From Candidatus Bathyarchaeota archaeon (GTDB lineage Archaea > Thermoproteota > Bathyarchaeia > TCS64), in NCBI GenBank assembly GCA_013329615.1, contig DUKA01000092.1:1-6801 (forward strand): a stretch of DNA of 6,801 nucleotides, read 5' to 3'. The translations under genes were made by a program, and so were the position numbers. Every line of letters starts with the position of its first letter. The first letter of the stretch is position 1. Under the pieces are notes generated by a model. The model searched no databases and was not told where the DNA came from. It saw nothing but the letters and a program-made list of their open reading frames with translations. Shown one piece after another: positions 1 through 6,578 of the stretch.

Positions 1-1
1 G

Positions 2-1612
2 TTCTTCATCGTCGCCGCCTACAATCTCGGGGAGACGCGAATACCCTCAACGCCGTGGAGCATCCAGCAGGAGACCATCACGCTCAACCTGAATGGAAAC
101 AAGACAATCGACAGAATCTGCCTATACGCGAGGACTGACTCGAACTTCACGGCGAGCTTCTCGGTCCCACGCGGGGACGGCTGGTCCGACAAGGCGTGGA
201 TAAACGACCACAGCTATTACCACTGGCTGCACGTCAAGTTCGGTCAGACCACGGACCGGATAAGGATTCACTTCTACTTCCCCGCGGGCGACATACTCGA
301 AGTCGCCGCGGTGGACACAGACGGGAAGCTGGTCGGCATCGAGAGCATAGAATGCGATGCCCCAGGAGACACGACCTACACGAACCTCGTCGACGAGCAG
401 GGCCTAGTCGAGAGTTCCCCGACCTACAGATCAGAGATGTTCTTCGACGAGGAGCTGTTCGTAAGGGCCGCGCAGCAGATTCTCGACGGGCAGGAGCCGA
501 CGGCGGAGAACACGCATCCCCCGCTGGGCAAGCTCATCATAGCTGTGGGGTTAGTCGTCTTCGGGTTCAACCCCTTCGGGTGGAGGATAATGGGCGTCGT
601 CTTCGCCGCCCTCATGGTACCCGTGATTTACACCCTCGGACTCGCAATCTTCAAGACGCGCGCGGCGGCAACAGTCGCCTCCGCTCTCCTAGCCCTCGAC
701 TTCATGCACTACACGATGAGCCGCATGGGGACAGTCGACACGTACCTCGTATTCTTCATACTGCTCTCGACGCTCTTCTTCTACCTCAACTACGAGAAGA
801 TGGCTGGTGGGGGAGAGCCTGATTATCGGCTCATCGTAGCCGCGCTCGTCTGCTTCTCTCTGGCCTTCTCGGTGAAGTGGATCGCGATCTTCGGGTTCGT
901 CGGGGAGGCGCTACTCTTCCTCGCCGCGGGTCTCCTAGGTCCATCCCCCGTAGAGGGAGCCCTCAACCGCCTAAGGTCGCTGGCGAAGCCCATCCTTATT
1001 ATCGTGTGCCTTGTGCCTACGATCGGCGCAGTCGTCTATTTCGCCTCATTCATCCCCTACGCGGCACAGGGGCACGGCCCCGGGGACATCTGGGCGCAGC
1101 AGTGGTCGATGCTCGGCTTCCACTCCAACATGAGCTACTATAACCACCCGAACTCCACCGACTGGTGGGAGTGGCCGATCACGCTCAACCCACTGTGGCT
1201 CTACACTAGAAGGCTCCCCGGGGGCATGCTATCGACGATCTCCGCCATGGGCAACCCCCTCCTCTGGTGGGTCGGGCTCACCGCGGTGATCGTCTCGCTC
1301 GTCGACGGCTACAAGAGGAAGTGGCCCCACCTCTTCCTCGGCGCCCTCTACGTATCCCAGCTACTCCCCTACACCTTCATCTCCCGCTACCTCTTCATCT
1401 ACCACTACTACGCCGAGGTCCCCCTGCTCGCACTCGCAACCGCGGGACTCGTGCACGAGCTGTGGTACAAGCCCGGGCAGAGGAAGTGGATCGTACTCCT
1501 CTTCGCCGTGGCGATCGCCTTCTTCACCATGTTCTTCCCCGTCATCTCCGGGATGGTCATCCCCGAGTGGTACAGCGGCTACCTGCACTGGTTCAGGGAC
1601 TGGAGGTTCTGA
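2..1612 (+). CDS. GT39-type protein mannosyltransferase-like membrane glycosyltransferase (5' partial)
   Basis: The frame is open from base 2 to a TGA at 1610-1612, giving 536 residues with the start outside the window. It resembles the dolichyl-phosphate-mannose-protein mannosyltransferase (PMT/GT39) superfamily, which transfers sugar from a polyprenyl-phosphate donor on the outer face of the membrane. Seen here, numbering from base 2: the end of a first membrane helix (FFIVAAYNLG), about 130 soluble beta-rich residues, then MFFDEELF with the family's acidic DE pair at D149-E150, followed by THPPLGK and a series of about ten hydrophobic helices up to the C terminus. The motif YYNHPNSTDWWEW lies in a probable outer loop, and HYYAEVPLL near the C terminus also recalls PMT-like proteins. 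The next gene starts one base after this stop and encodes a likely donor-making enzyme. Acceptor and exact sugar cannot be read from sequence; another GT-C family (ArnT-like) is possible. Confidence 0.85.
   Translation, partial: FFIVAAYNLGETRIPSTPWSIQQETITLNLNGNKTIDRICLYARTDSNFTASFSVPRGDGWSDKAWINDHSYYHWLHVKFGQTTDRIRIHFYFPAGDILEVAAVDTDGKLVGIESIECDAPGDTTYTNLVDEQGLVESSPTYRSEMFFDEELFVRAAQQILDGQEPTAENTHPPLGKLIIAVGLVVFGFNPFGWRIMGVVFAALMVPVIYTLGLAIFKTRAAATVASALLALDFMHYTMSRMGTVDTYLVFFILLSTLFFYLNYEKMAGGGEPDYRLIVAALVCFSLAFSVKWIAIFGFVGEALLFLAAGLLGPSPVEGALNRLRSLAKPILIIVCLVPTIGAVVYFASFIPYAAQGHGPGDIWAQQWSMLGFHSNMSYYNHPNSTDWWEWPITLNPLWLYTRRLPGGMLSTISAMGNPLLWWVGLTAVIVSLVDGYKRKWPHLFLGALYVSQLLPYTFISRYLFIYHYYAEVPLLALATAGLVHELWYKPGQRKWIVLLFAVAIAFFTMFFPVISGMVIPEWYSGYLHWFRDWRF
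1602..1607 (+). promoter_or_regulatory. Shine-Dalgarno site for the GT2 gene
   Basis: GGAGGT lies six bases before the ATG at 1614 and matches the anti-SD end of archaeal 16S rRNA. It is embedded in the last codons (Trp-Arg-Phe) of the upstream glycosyltransferase. This supports the ATG at 1614 and co-translation of the two genes from one mRNA. Confidence 0.65.
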
Positions 1613-1613
1613 G

Positions 1614-2327
1614 ATGAGTCAACCTGATGTGAGCCTAGTATTCCCCGCCTACAACGAGGCGGAGGGGCTTGAGAGGGCGGTATCCTCAGCCCTTGAAGAA
1701 CTCCACGGGATCACTCCGCACTTCGAGATCATAGTCGCCGAGGACGGCAGCAGCGACGGCACTGACGAGTTGGCGGATAGGTTAGCCGTGGTCCACCCCG
1801 AGGTGCGCCACCTTCACAGCGTCGAGCGCCTCGGCCGGGGCAAGGCACTGAACAGGGCGTTCAAATACGCACGCGGAGCCGTCCTCGTCTACATGGACGT
1901 CGACCTCGCCACGGACATCACGCAGCTTCGACCACTCGTCGACGCAGTACGGGGCGGCGCCGACCTAGCCACGGGTTCGCGTATGCTACCAGATAGCAGG
2001 GTGACCCGCTCGGCGCGCAGAAGCCTCGCCTCACAGTGCTACAACACACTCATCCGGACCCTGTTCGGCACCCCAGTGCACGACCACCAGTGCGGCTTCA
2101 AAGCCTTCGACAGGGCGCGCCTAATGGAGTATATCGATGAGGTGGATGACAACCACTGGTTCTGGGACACGGAGGTCCTCATCAGGGGGCACCGCGGGGG
2201 GCTCAAGATCGTCGAGATACCCGTCGACTGGGTCGAGGGGAAGGGCACGAAGGTCAAGCTGTTCCGCGACTCCTACCGTATGGGGTCGAAGGCGCTGGGT
2301 CTCTGGTGGAGGCTTCGAGGCGGCTGA
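1614..2327 (+). CDS. GT2 glycosyltransferase, dolichyl-phosphate mannose/glucose synthase-like
   Basis: A 237-residue GT-A fold enzyme of family GT2, in the DPM1/Alg5-like branch that moves a sugar from a nucleotide sugar to dolichyl (polyprenyl) phosphate at the cytoplasmic membrane face. Motifs in order: AYNE at 12-15, EDGSSDGT at 43-50 for nucleotide binding, RLGRGKALN at 72-80, the metal-binding DVD at 95-97, TGSRM at 120-124, HDHQCGFKAF at 156-165, and HWFWDTE at 181-187, where the acidic residues probably belong to the acceptor/catalytic site. There is no C-terminal membrane helix, so this is the short soluble type, presumably membrane-associated. The ATG is one base after the previous stop and has a good SD. 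The pairing with a PMT-like enzyme suggests it makes that enzyme's donor. Whether the sugar is mannose or glucose is not visible. Confidence 0.88.
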   Translation: MSQPDVSLVFPAYNEAEGLERAVSSALEELHGITPHFEIIVAEDGSSDGTDELADRLAVVHPEVRHLHSVERLGRGKALNRAFKYARGAVLVYMDVDLATDITQLRPLVDAVRGGADLATGSRMLPDSRVTRSARRSLASQCYNTLIRTLFGTPVHDHQCGFKAFDRARLMEYIDEVDDNHWFWDTEVLIRGHRGGLKIVEIPVDWVEGKGTKVKLFRDSYRMGSKALGLWWRLRGG

Positions 2328-2340
2328 ATGGCATCTCCTG

Positions 2341-2347
2341 TTATTAA
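2341..2347 (+). promoter_or_regulatory. Possible TATA box for the aminotransferase
   Basis: TTATTAA is the only AT-rich hexamer-scale patch in the 50-base gap between the GT2 stop and the ATG at 2378. It sits about 34 bases before that ATG, which would place transcription start a few bases before the codon, as is usual for nearly leaderless archaeal mRNAs. No clear BRE is seen and no SD precedes the ATG, so this is a weak call. Confidence 0.3.
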
Positions 2348-2377
2348 CGCCTTGACCCCCGCCTATCATTGATACAC

Positions 2378-3538
2378 ATGCCTAAGAAGGACCCCTTCAA
2401 CTCCTCCACGGTGGAGTCGATGCTCAAGGTGCCGGGGCTAAAGTGGCACACCAACCCACCCGACGTCATACCCATGTGGATAGCCGCCCCCGACTTCCCC
2501 ATAGCCCCCGAGGTGAAGCGGGCACTAAGAGACGCCGTCGAGGCGGAGGACGTCTTCTACAACACCGACGCCGCGGCGAAGGCGGCGATGGCTGAGAAGA
2601 TCGCCCGCTTCAACAAGATCGCGGTCACGTCCGAGGACGTACAGGTCATATAGGGCGTCGACCCCAGCCTCTGGCTCGCCGCTAAATACGCCTGCAAGCA
2701 GGGGGACGAGGTCATACTCACAGACCCCATGTACACGCCCTTCAAGAACGGGATAGACGCCACCGGCGCCAAAGCCGTCTACTGGGAACTACTCGAAGAC
2801 GATGGCTACAGGTTCGACGAGGAGAAGCTGAAGAAACTCGTCACCAAGAAGACGCGCCTCATCGGCGTATGCAACCCACACAACCCCACCGGACGCGTCA
2901 TGACCAAACAAGAACTCAAGGCCATAGCCGACATCGCCGTCGACAAGAAGATCAACATAGTATCCGACGAACTCTGGGAGGACATAGTATTCGACGACCA
3001 CAAACACATCAGCATCGCCAGCCTCGGCCCCGAGGTCAGTGACCTGACACTCACGAGCTGGGGCTTCAGTAAGACCTTTGGCGTCGCCGGGCTCTAGCTC
3101 GGCTACATGGCGACGACGAACAAGGCGATGATGGCGGAGATGAGGAAGCAATCGACAGGCATTCAGCGCGGTTCGAACACACTCGCCAAGGCTATCGCCC
3201 CCGTCATGCTCGGGCCAGCGACCGACTACTGGCGCCGCGACATGATGAAGCACCTAACGAAGATTAGGAGCCTCTGCGCCAAGAGGATGAACGGGATGAA
3301 GGGCGTCAAGTTCCCCGACCTAGAGGGGACATATGTGCCCTTCCCCCGCTTCGACCTCGGAATCCCAAGCAAGGAACTCGCCGAACGACTCATCAAGGAG
3401 CACAAGGTCGGCCTCAGCGCCGGCATAGGCTTCGGGCCACGCGGCGAGAACCACCTCCGGATCTGCATAGCCACGAGCGAGGCGATCATGAAGGAGGGGC
3501 TCGACAGGCTAGAGTCAGCTACAAAAAAGCTCGGCTGA
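2378..3538 (+). CDS. PLP-dependent class I/II aminotransferase with two in-frame TAG codons
   Basis: Read with both TAGs as sense, this frame gives 386 residues ending at TGA, the usual length for a fold-type I aminotransferase. Seen: TDPMYTPF (PLP-stacking Tyr region), NPHNPTG at 166-172, SDELWEDI with D197 (pyridine-nitrogen Asp), SKTF with K232 (Schiff-base Lys), and LRICIAT with R361 (substrate carboxylate). TAG is at codon 92, just before GVDPSLWLAAKYA, and at codon 240, just after AGL and before LGYM. Family members have an ordinary residue at both sites; K+8 is often Arg (Arg266 of AspAT) or Gln in C-S lyase-like branches. Reading frame and motifs are otherwise intact with no indel. 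Substrate is unknown; an aminotransferase or a PatB/MalY-like lyase are both possible. The ATG at 2378 is preferred over the TTG at 2369. If the TAGs are true stops, this is a pseudogene. Confidence 0.85.
2651..2653 (+). other. In-frame TAG, codon 92 of the aminotransferase (candidate recoded amber)
   Basis: TAG falls between VQVI and GVDPSLWLA, at the start of the helix that leads into the PLP-binding large domain. Protein similarity to the family continues without a break on both sides. A single C-to-T change from CAG would produce it. Under a TAG=pyrrolysine code this would be Pyl. Confidence 0.7.
3095..3097 (+). other. In-frame TAG, codon 240 of the aminotransferase (candidate recoded amber)
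   Basis: TAG is eight codons after the PLP lysine K232, in SKTFGVAGL-TAG-LGYM. In class I aminotransferases this position lies at the cofactor phosphate and is commonly Arg. The frame stays coherent downstream to TGA at 3536-3538. This is the second TAG in the same gene, and no TGA, TAA or frameshift interrupts the frame. Confidence 0.7.
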
Positions 3539-3549
3539 TCCCCTTTTTT
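3538..3549 (+). terminator. T-run terminator after the aminotransferase
   Basis: ATCCCCTTTTTT starts at the last base of the TGA stop. A run of six T on the coding strand is the known signal for factor-independent termination by archaeal RNA polymerase. AAAAAAG at 3523-3529 could pair with CTTTTTT at 3543-3549, but that AT-rich stem is weak. The identical 12-mer follows the C_GCAxxG_C_C gene. The T-run lies about 26 bases before the next ATG, so it might also act as a poor TATA element for that gene. Confidence 0.6.
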
Positions 3550-3572
3550 ACCCCCGCGGGCATATCAACTCC

Positions 3573-4265
3573 ATGATCCCCGCCGTCATAACGAACATCA
3601 CGCAGGCAACCCCCACGATCAAGACGCTCCGCATCGAGCCACGTGGCGACTTTGCGTTCAAGGCGGGGCAGTGGATAGACTTCTACGCCGACATCGCCGG
3701 GGAGCACAAGGTCGCGGGTTACTCGATGACAAGCAGCCCGCTCCAGCGCGGCTACTTCGACCTCGCCATAAAGAACGTCGGGGAGAACCCAGTGACGAGG
3801 CACATACACGCCGATGCCCTGGAGGGCGAGGCGGTGCAGGTCGACGGGGGGAACGGGGAGATATTCTACGAGGCGGGCGCCGCGAAGAACGTCGTCCTCC
3901 TCGCCGGCGGCATCGGCGTCGCGCCACACATGAGCATATTCAGGTACATAGCCGAAGGAGACACAGCGAAGGCTACCCTCGTCTACAGCGCCAGCAGCGC
4001 CTCCGAGCTCATCTTCAGGGAGGAGATAGAGGCCACGACCCGGAGCAACCCGCGCATGAAGGCGCTGCTCACGGTGACCGACGACGCCAAGGGGTGGAGG
4101 GGGCGCGTCGGCAAGATCGACGCGGGTCTCATCCGCGAGGCGGGTGTCGACACCGAGGCGCTTTACTACATCTGCGGACCCCCCGCCATGATACACGAGC
4201 TCGTCGACGTGCTCCGCACCCTCGGCATCCGAAGAAAGCAGATGCGCTACGAGCTCTGGTGGTAG
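3573..4265 (+). CDS. FAD/NAD(P)-binding ferredoxin reductase-like oxidoreductase
   Basis: A 230-residue protein of the ferredoxin-NADP reductase superfamily: an N-terminal FAD-binding beta-barrel (about 1-100) and a C-terminal NAD(P)-binding domain (about 105-230). Seen: FKAGQWIDF, the flavin motif AGYSMTSSP at 48-56, a VDGGNGEIFYE strand, the pyridine-nucleotide loop GGIGVAP at 112-118, CGPP at 201-204, and an aromatic C terminus YELWW, typical of the superfamily. The usual Arg of RxYS is replaced by Ala48; GYS/GFS-type motifs also occur in OXNAD1-like members, which this one resembles. No C-terminal cysteine cluster is present, so it is neither a PyrK-type iron-sulfur subunit nor a fused 2Fe-2S protein. 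It probably passes electrons between NAD(P)H and an unidentified carrier. The ATG at 3573 has no SD. The apparent stop is TAG with TAA close behind; see the separate entry. Confidence 0.85.
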   Translation: MIPAVITNITQATPTIKTLRIEPRGDFAFKAGQWIDFYADIAGEHKVAGYSMTSSPLQRGYFDLAIKNVGENPVTRHIHADALEGEAVQVDGGNGEIFYEAGAAKNVVLLAGGIGVAPHMSIFRYIAEGDTAKATLVYSASSASELIFREEIEATTRSNPRMKALLTVTDDAKGWRGRVGKIDAGLIREAGVDTEALYYICGPPAMIHELVDVLRTLGIRRKQMRYELWW

Positions 4266-4277
4266 CCACCGGGGTAA
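4263..4277 (+). other. TAG stop backed by TAA four codons later
   Basis: The reductase frame reaches TAG at 4263-4265 directly after Trp-Trp, then reads CCA CCG GGG and TAA at 4275-4277. If TAG is sense, the protein gains only X-Pro-Pro-Gly. If TAG is a stop, the protein ends at the family-typical WW. The sequence alone does not decide, but the short extension means this TAG does not conflict with recoding. Confidence 0.6.
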
Positions 4278-4310
4278 CCTCTTATCCGGCGACCCCGCCC
4301 ATTCACAGGC

Positions 4311-4315
4311 GAGGG
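4311..4315 (+). promoter_or_regulatory. Possible ribosome binding site for the adenine deaminase-like gene
   Basis: GAGGG lies nine bases before the TTG at 4325 and partly matches the archaeal SD (GGAGGTGAT). It favours TTG 4325 over the ATG at 4346, which has no purine-rich tract at a suitable distance. The AT-rich CTTATCC at 4281-4287 could be a TATA element for this gene, but the match is poor. Confidence 0.4.
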
Positions 4316-4324
4316 TCGATTCCA

Positions 4325-6073
4325 TTGTCCGAACGCCGAAGGCTCATGGAGGTCGCGTTGGGTCGCGTCCCACCCGATACGGTCGTCGAGAACGGCATAC
4401 TCGTCGACGTTGCCACGAGGAGGCTCATCGATGGTTTCCACGTCTTGATAAGCGGCGGGAGGATAGTCGCGCTTTCGAGGGATAAGCCGAAGACGGGTAA
4501 AAAGACGAGGGTCATCGACGCGGGAGGCGCCTACCTCGTCCCTGGTCTCGTCGACGCCCACTACCACATTGAGAGCAGCCGCCTGAGCCCGCGTCGCCAC
4601 GCGCAGATCACCCTCCCACACGGGACAACCACGCTCTTCGAGGGGAGTCATGAGATATGCAACCCCCTCGGGCTCGACGGCGTCAAGTACCTCCTCGAGG
4701 AGGCGGAGGGGCTGCCACAGAAGATATTCGTTGGGCTCAGCTCCGCCACACCCCCGACCCCCTACGAGACAGCCGGCGCATACATCGGGAGGAAAGAGGC
4801 GGAGAAGGCATTGAAGTTCCCCGGCGTGGCGGGGGTCGACGAGGTCATGGACTACACCGCCCTATTCGGCGGCGAGGAGAGGCTGCACGGCGTCATCGAG
4901 GCGGGGCTCGCCTCGGGCAAGGTCGTCGAGGGGCACGGCGTCCCATCGCCACCCCAAGCAGACGCCTTCCTTGCAACCGGCGTCTCATCGACACACTTCT
5001 CCGGCGATGGCGCCAAGGCACTCGCACTACTCGAACGCGGCTGCTTCCTAGAACTCAAGCCACGGGACGCCCGACAGGCGATCCGCGAGCTGGTCGCCGC
5101 GGGCGTCGACTGGCAGATGGTTGGCATGTGCGTCGACGACCGCCCAGCCGAGAGGATAAGCCAACTCGGGCACCTCGACTACGAGCTGCGAATCTGCATA
5201 GAGGAGGGTCTCAACCCGGTGACCGCTATACAGCTAGCGACGCTCAACAACGCCCGCCACTGGCGCAAAGAGCACGAAGTGGGGATAATCGCCCCCGGGA
5301 GACGTGCCGACATACTATTCATCACCGACCTCAAAGCCTTCGAGGTCAACAGGGTCATGGCGGACGGCGAGATCGTCGCCGAAAAGGGAAAACTCATCGC
5401 AGACATCCCGATAAGACCCGCCCCAGCCTACGTCCTCAACTCGATCAAGCTGCATAGGCCACTCACAGCCAAGGACTTCGAGGTAAAGGCACACGCCGGG
5501 AAGACCCGGGTCAAGGCGGCCGTCTTGCACCCATTCTACTTCAGTGCCGATCTCCAACCGATAACAAAGGAGCTACCTGTCAAGGGCGGCATCGTCCAGC
5601 GTGACTTGAATCATGATGTGAACAAGGTCGCAATAGTCCGCCGTGACGGGGGAGGTATGGGGATAAGCTTCTGGGAACTCGGCTACACCCGCGGCGCGGT
5701 CGCAATGAGCGTGCTACACGACACCCACAACATAAGCGTCGTGGGCGCCACCGACTCCGACATGGCGGCGGCCGTCAACCGCGTCGCCGAGATGGGTGGA
5801 GGGATAGTGGTCGTCAGGGACGGCGCCGTCAAGGCGGAGGTTCCTCTGCCGATAGCGGGGCTCATGACCGACAGGCCCCTCCCCGAGGTCGTCGCCGGGC
5901 TCGACAAGGTCAACGCGGAGGCGGCGAAGCTGTCCCCCGGCAAGCTACTCGGCCCAAGCCCCGTCGACACCCAGACCTTCATCTTCCTCACCTGCTTCCC
6001 GTGGGGCATCGTGCTCACCGACAGGGGGCTCGTCAACGTCAGGACCGGGCAGCCCGTCCCTAGTGTCTGGTGA
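4325..6073 (+). CDS. ade: Adenine deaminase-like amidohydrolase (two-domain)
   Basis: A 582-residue protein from TTG 4325 to TGA 6071-6073, the normal size for the adenine deaminase family, whose members convert adenine to hypoxanthine and ammonia in purine salvage. The TTG start adds SERRRLMEVALGR, which matches the usual N terminus; ATG 4346 would remove part of it. The amidohydrolase barrel carries DAHYHIESS (H79, H81), GSHEICN (H109, E110), GHGV (H204), STHF (H224) and VDDR (D271, D272), then the beta-sandwich segment GIIAPGRRADILF. The C-terminal domain has RGAVAMSVLHDTHN (H465, H468), PLPIAGLM and LTDRGLV, all characteristic of the family. Departures: the canonical DPHEIAN reads GSHEICN, and the sDHE-like motif reads STHF, losing its Glu. 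It may therefore be a divergent paralog with an altered metal site or substrate. No TAG occurs in its frame. Cytoplasmic. Confidence 0.88.
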   Translation: MSERRRLMEVALGRVPPDTVVENGILVDVATRRLIDGFHVLISGGRIVALSRDKPKTGKKTRVIDAGGAYLVPGLVDAHYHIESSRLSPRRHAQITLPHGTTTLFEGSHEICNPLGLDGVKYLLEEAEGLPQKIFVGLSSATPPTPYETAGAYIGRKEAEKALKFPGVAGVDEVMDYTALFGGEERLHGVIEAGLASGKVVEGHGVPSPPQADAFLATGVSSTHFSGDGAKALALLERGCFLELKPRDARQAIRELVAAGVDWQMVGMCVDDRPAERISQLGHLDYELRICIEEGLNPVTAIQLATLNNARHWRKEHEVGIIAPGRRADILFITDLKAFEVNRVMADGEIVAEKGKLIADIPIRPAPAYVLNSIKLHRPLTAKDFEVKAHAGKTRVKAAVLHPFYFSADLQPITKELPVKGGIVQRDLNHDVNKVAIVRRDGGGMGISFWELGYTRGAVAMSVLHDTHNISVVGATDSDMAAAVNRVAEMGGGIVVVRDGAVKAEVPLPIAGLMTDRPLPEVVAGLDKVNAEAAKLSPGKLLGPSPVDTQTFIFLTCFPWGIVLTDRGLVNVRTGQPVPSVW

Positions 6074-6112
6074 CCGAAAACCAATTCACGCACAACCACA
6101 ACACAATCCCCG

Positions 6113-6574
6113 ATGCAGATGCTCTCGAAGAAGGAGACGCTCAAACTAGCCGAGTCCTACGCGGCGCAGAGGTTTCTCTGCTCCGAATCCTGCCTAATGG
6201 CGCTCGCCAAGACACAGGGCGTCGAAAGCCTCCTCATACCGAGGATCGCCACGGGCTTCGGCGCGGGCATGGGGCGGAGCGGCGAAACATGCGGCGCAGT
6301 CACCGGCGCCGTCATCGGACTCGGCATAAAATTCGGCAGGGACAAAGTCGAGCCGATCAAAGACCGCCGCCCATACTGGTACGCAACCGAGTTACTGGAG
6401 AGATTCAAGAAGGAACACGGCGAACTGACGTGTCCCGCCCTACTCGAACTCGACATAGCCAAACCCGCCGACTACGACGAATACAACAAACGAAACCTAT
6501 GGGTCAACAACTGCACCAAATACATCCTCTCCGCCACAGGCATCGCCTGCGACATCATCGAAGAAAACGAGTAA
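6113..6574 (+). CDS. C_GCAxxG_C_C family putative redox-active protein
   Basis: A small 153-residue protein ending at TAA, with the cysteine pattern of the C_GCAxxG_C_C (Pfam/TIGR) family: FLCSESCL (C23, C27), GFGAGMGRSGETCGAVTGA with C60 in the glycine-rich core, TCPALL (C107), NNCTKYI (C134), plus an extra C146. Family members are widespread in anaerobes and thought to be redox-active or metal-binding, but no reaction is firmly assigned. The glycine-rich segment may be a tight helical hairpin rather than a membrane span. ATG at 6113 and an in-frame ATG at 6119 are both possible starts, and neither has an SD. It begins 39 bases after the adenine deaminase-like stop, so it could be read from the same transcript, and it is closed by a C4T6 terminator. 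Confidence 0.85.
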   Translation: MQMLSKKETLKLAESYAAQRFLCSESCLMALAKTQGVESLLIPRIATGFGAGMGRSGETCGAVTGAVIGLGIKFGRDKVEPIKDRRPYWYATELLERFKKEHGELTCPALLELDIAKPADYDEYNKRNLWVNNCTKYILSATGIACDIIEENE

Positions 6575-6578
6575 CTCA

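Noticed and set aside
2369..2377. TTG at 2369 as the aminotransferase start
   Set aside because: It adds only three residues before an ATG that already gives a family-like N terminus. It remains possible, because the weak TATA box is about 25 bases before it, but the ATG is the simpler choice.
2651..3107. Three separate small genes in place of one aminotransferase
   Set aside because: All three pieces share one frame, join end to end into one fold-type I enzyme, and none alone could form an active site. No SD precedes the internal ATGs at 2729 and 3107.
3523..3549. AAAAAAG/CTTTTTT inverted repeat as a strong bacterial-type terminator hairpin
   Set aside because: The stem is seven AT-rich pairs with a 13-base loop and would be unstable. 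The T-run alone is enough for an archaeal terminator call.
3671..4322. Possible long N-terminal extension of the adenine deaminase-like frame back to 3671
   Set aside because: The extension lies out of frame over the reductase gene and translates to an Arg/His-rich sequence. Family length and N-terminal motif place the start at TTG 4325.
3519..4325. Minus-strand open frame of 268 codons opposite the reductase
   Set aside because: It is the antisense shadow of a clearly recognisable reductase. Its translation shows no family motif and is typical of spurious frames in GC-rich DNA.
4657..5457. Plus-strand open frame of 266 codons inside the adenine deaminase-like gene
   Set aside because: The translation is Arg-rich and low in complexity, with no motif. 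The overlapping frame encodes a well-conserved enzyme.
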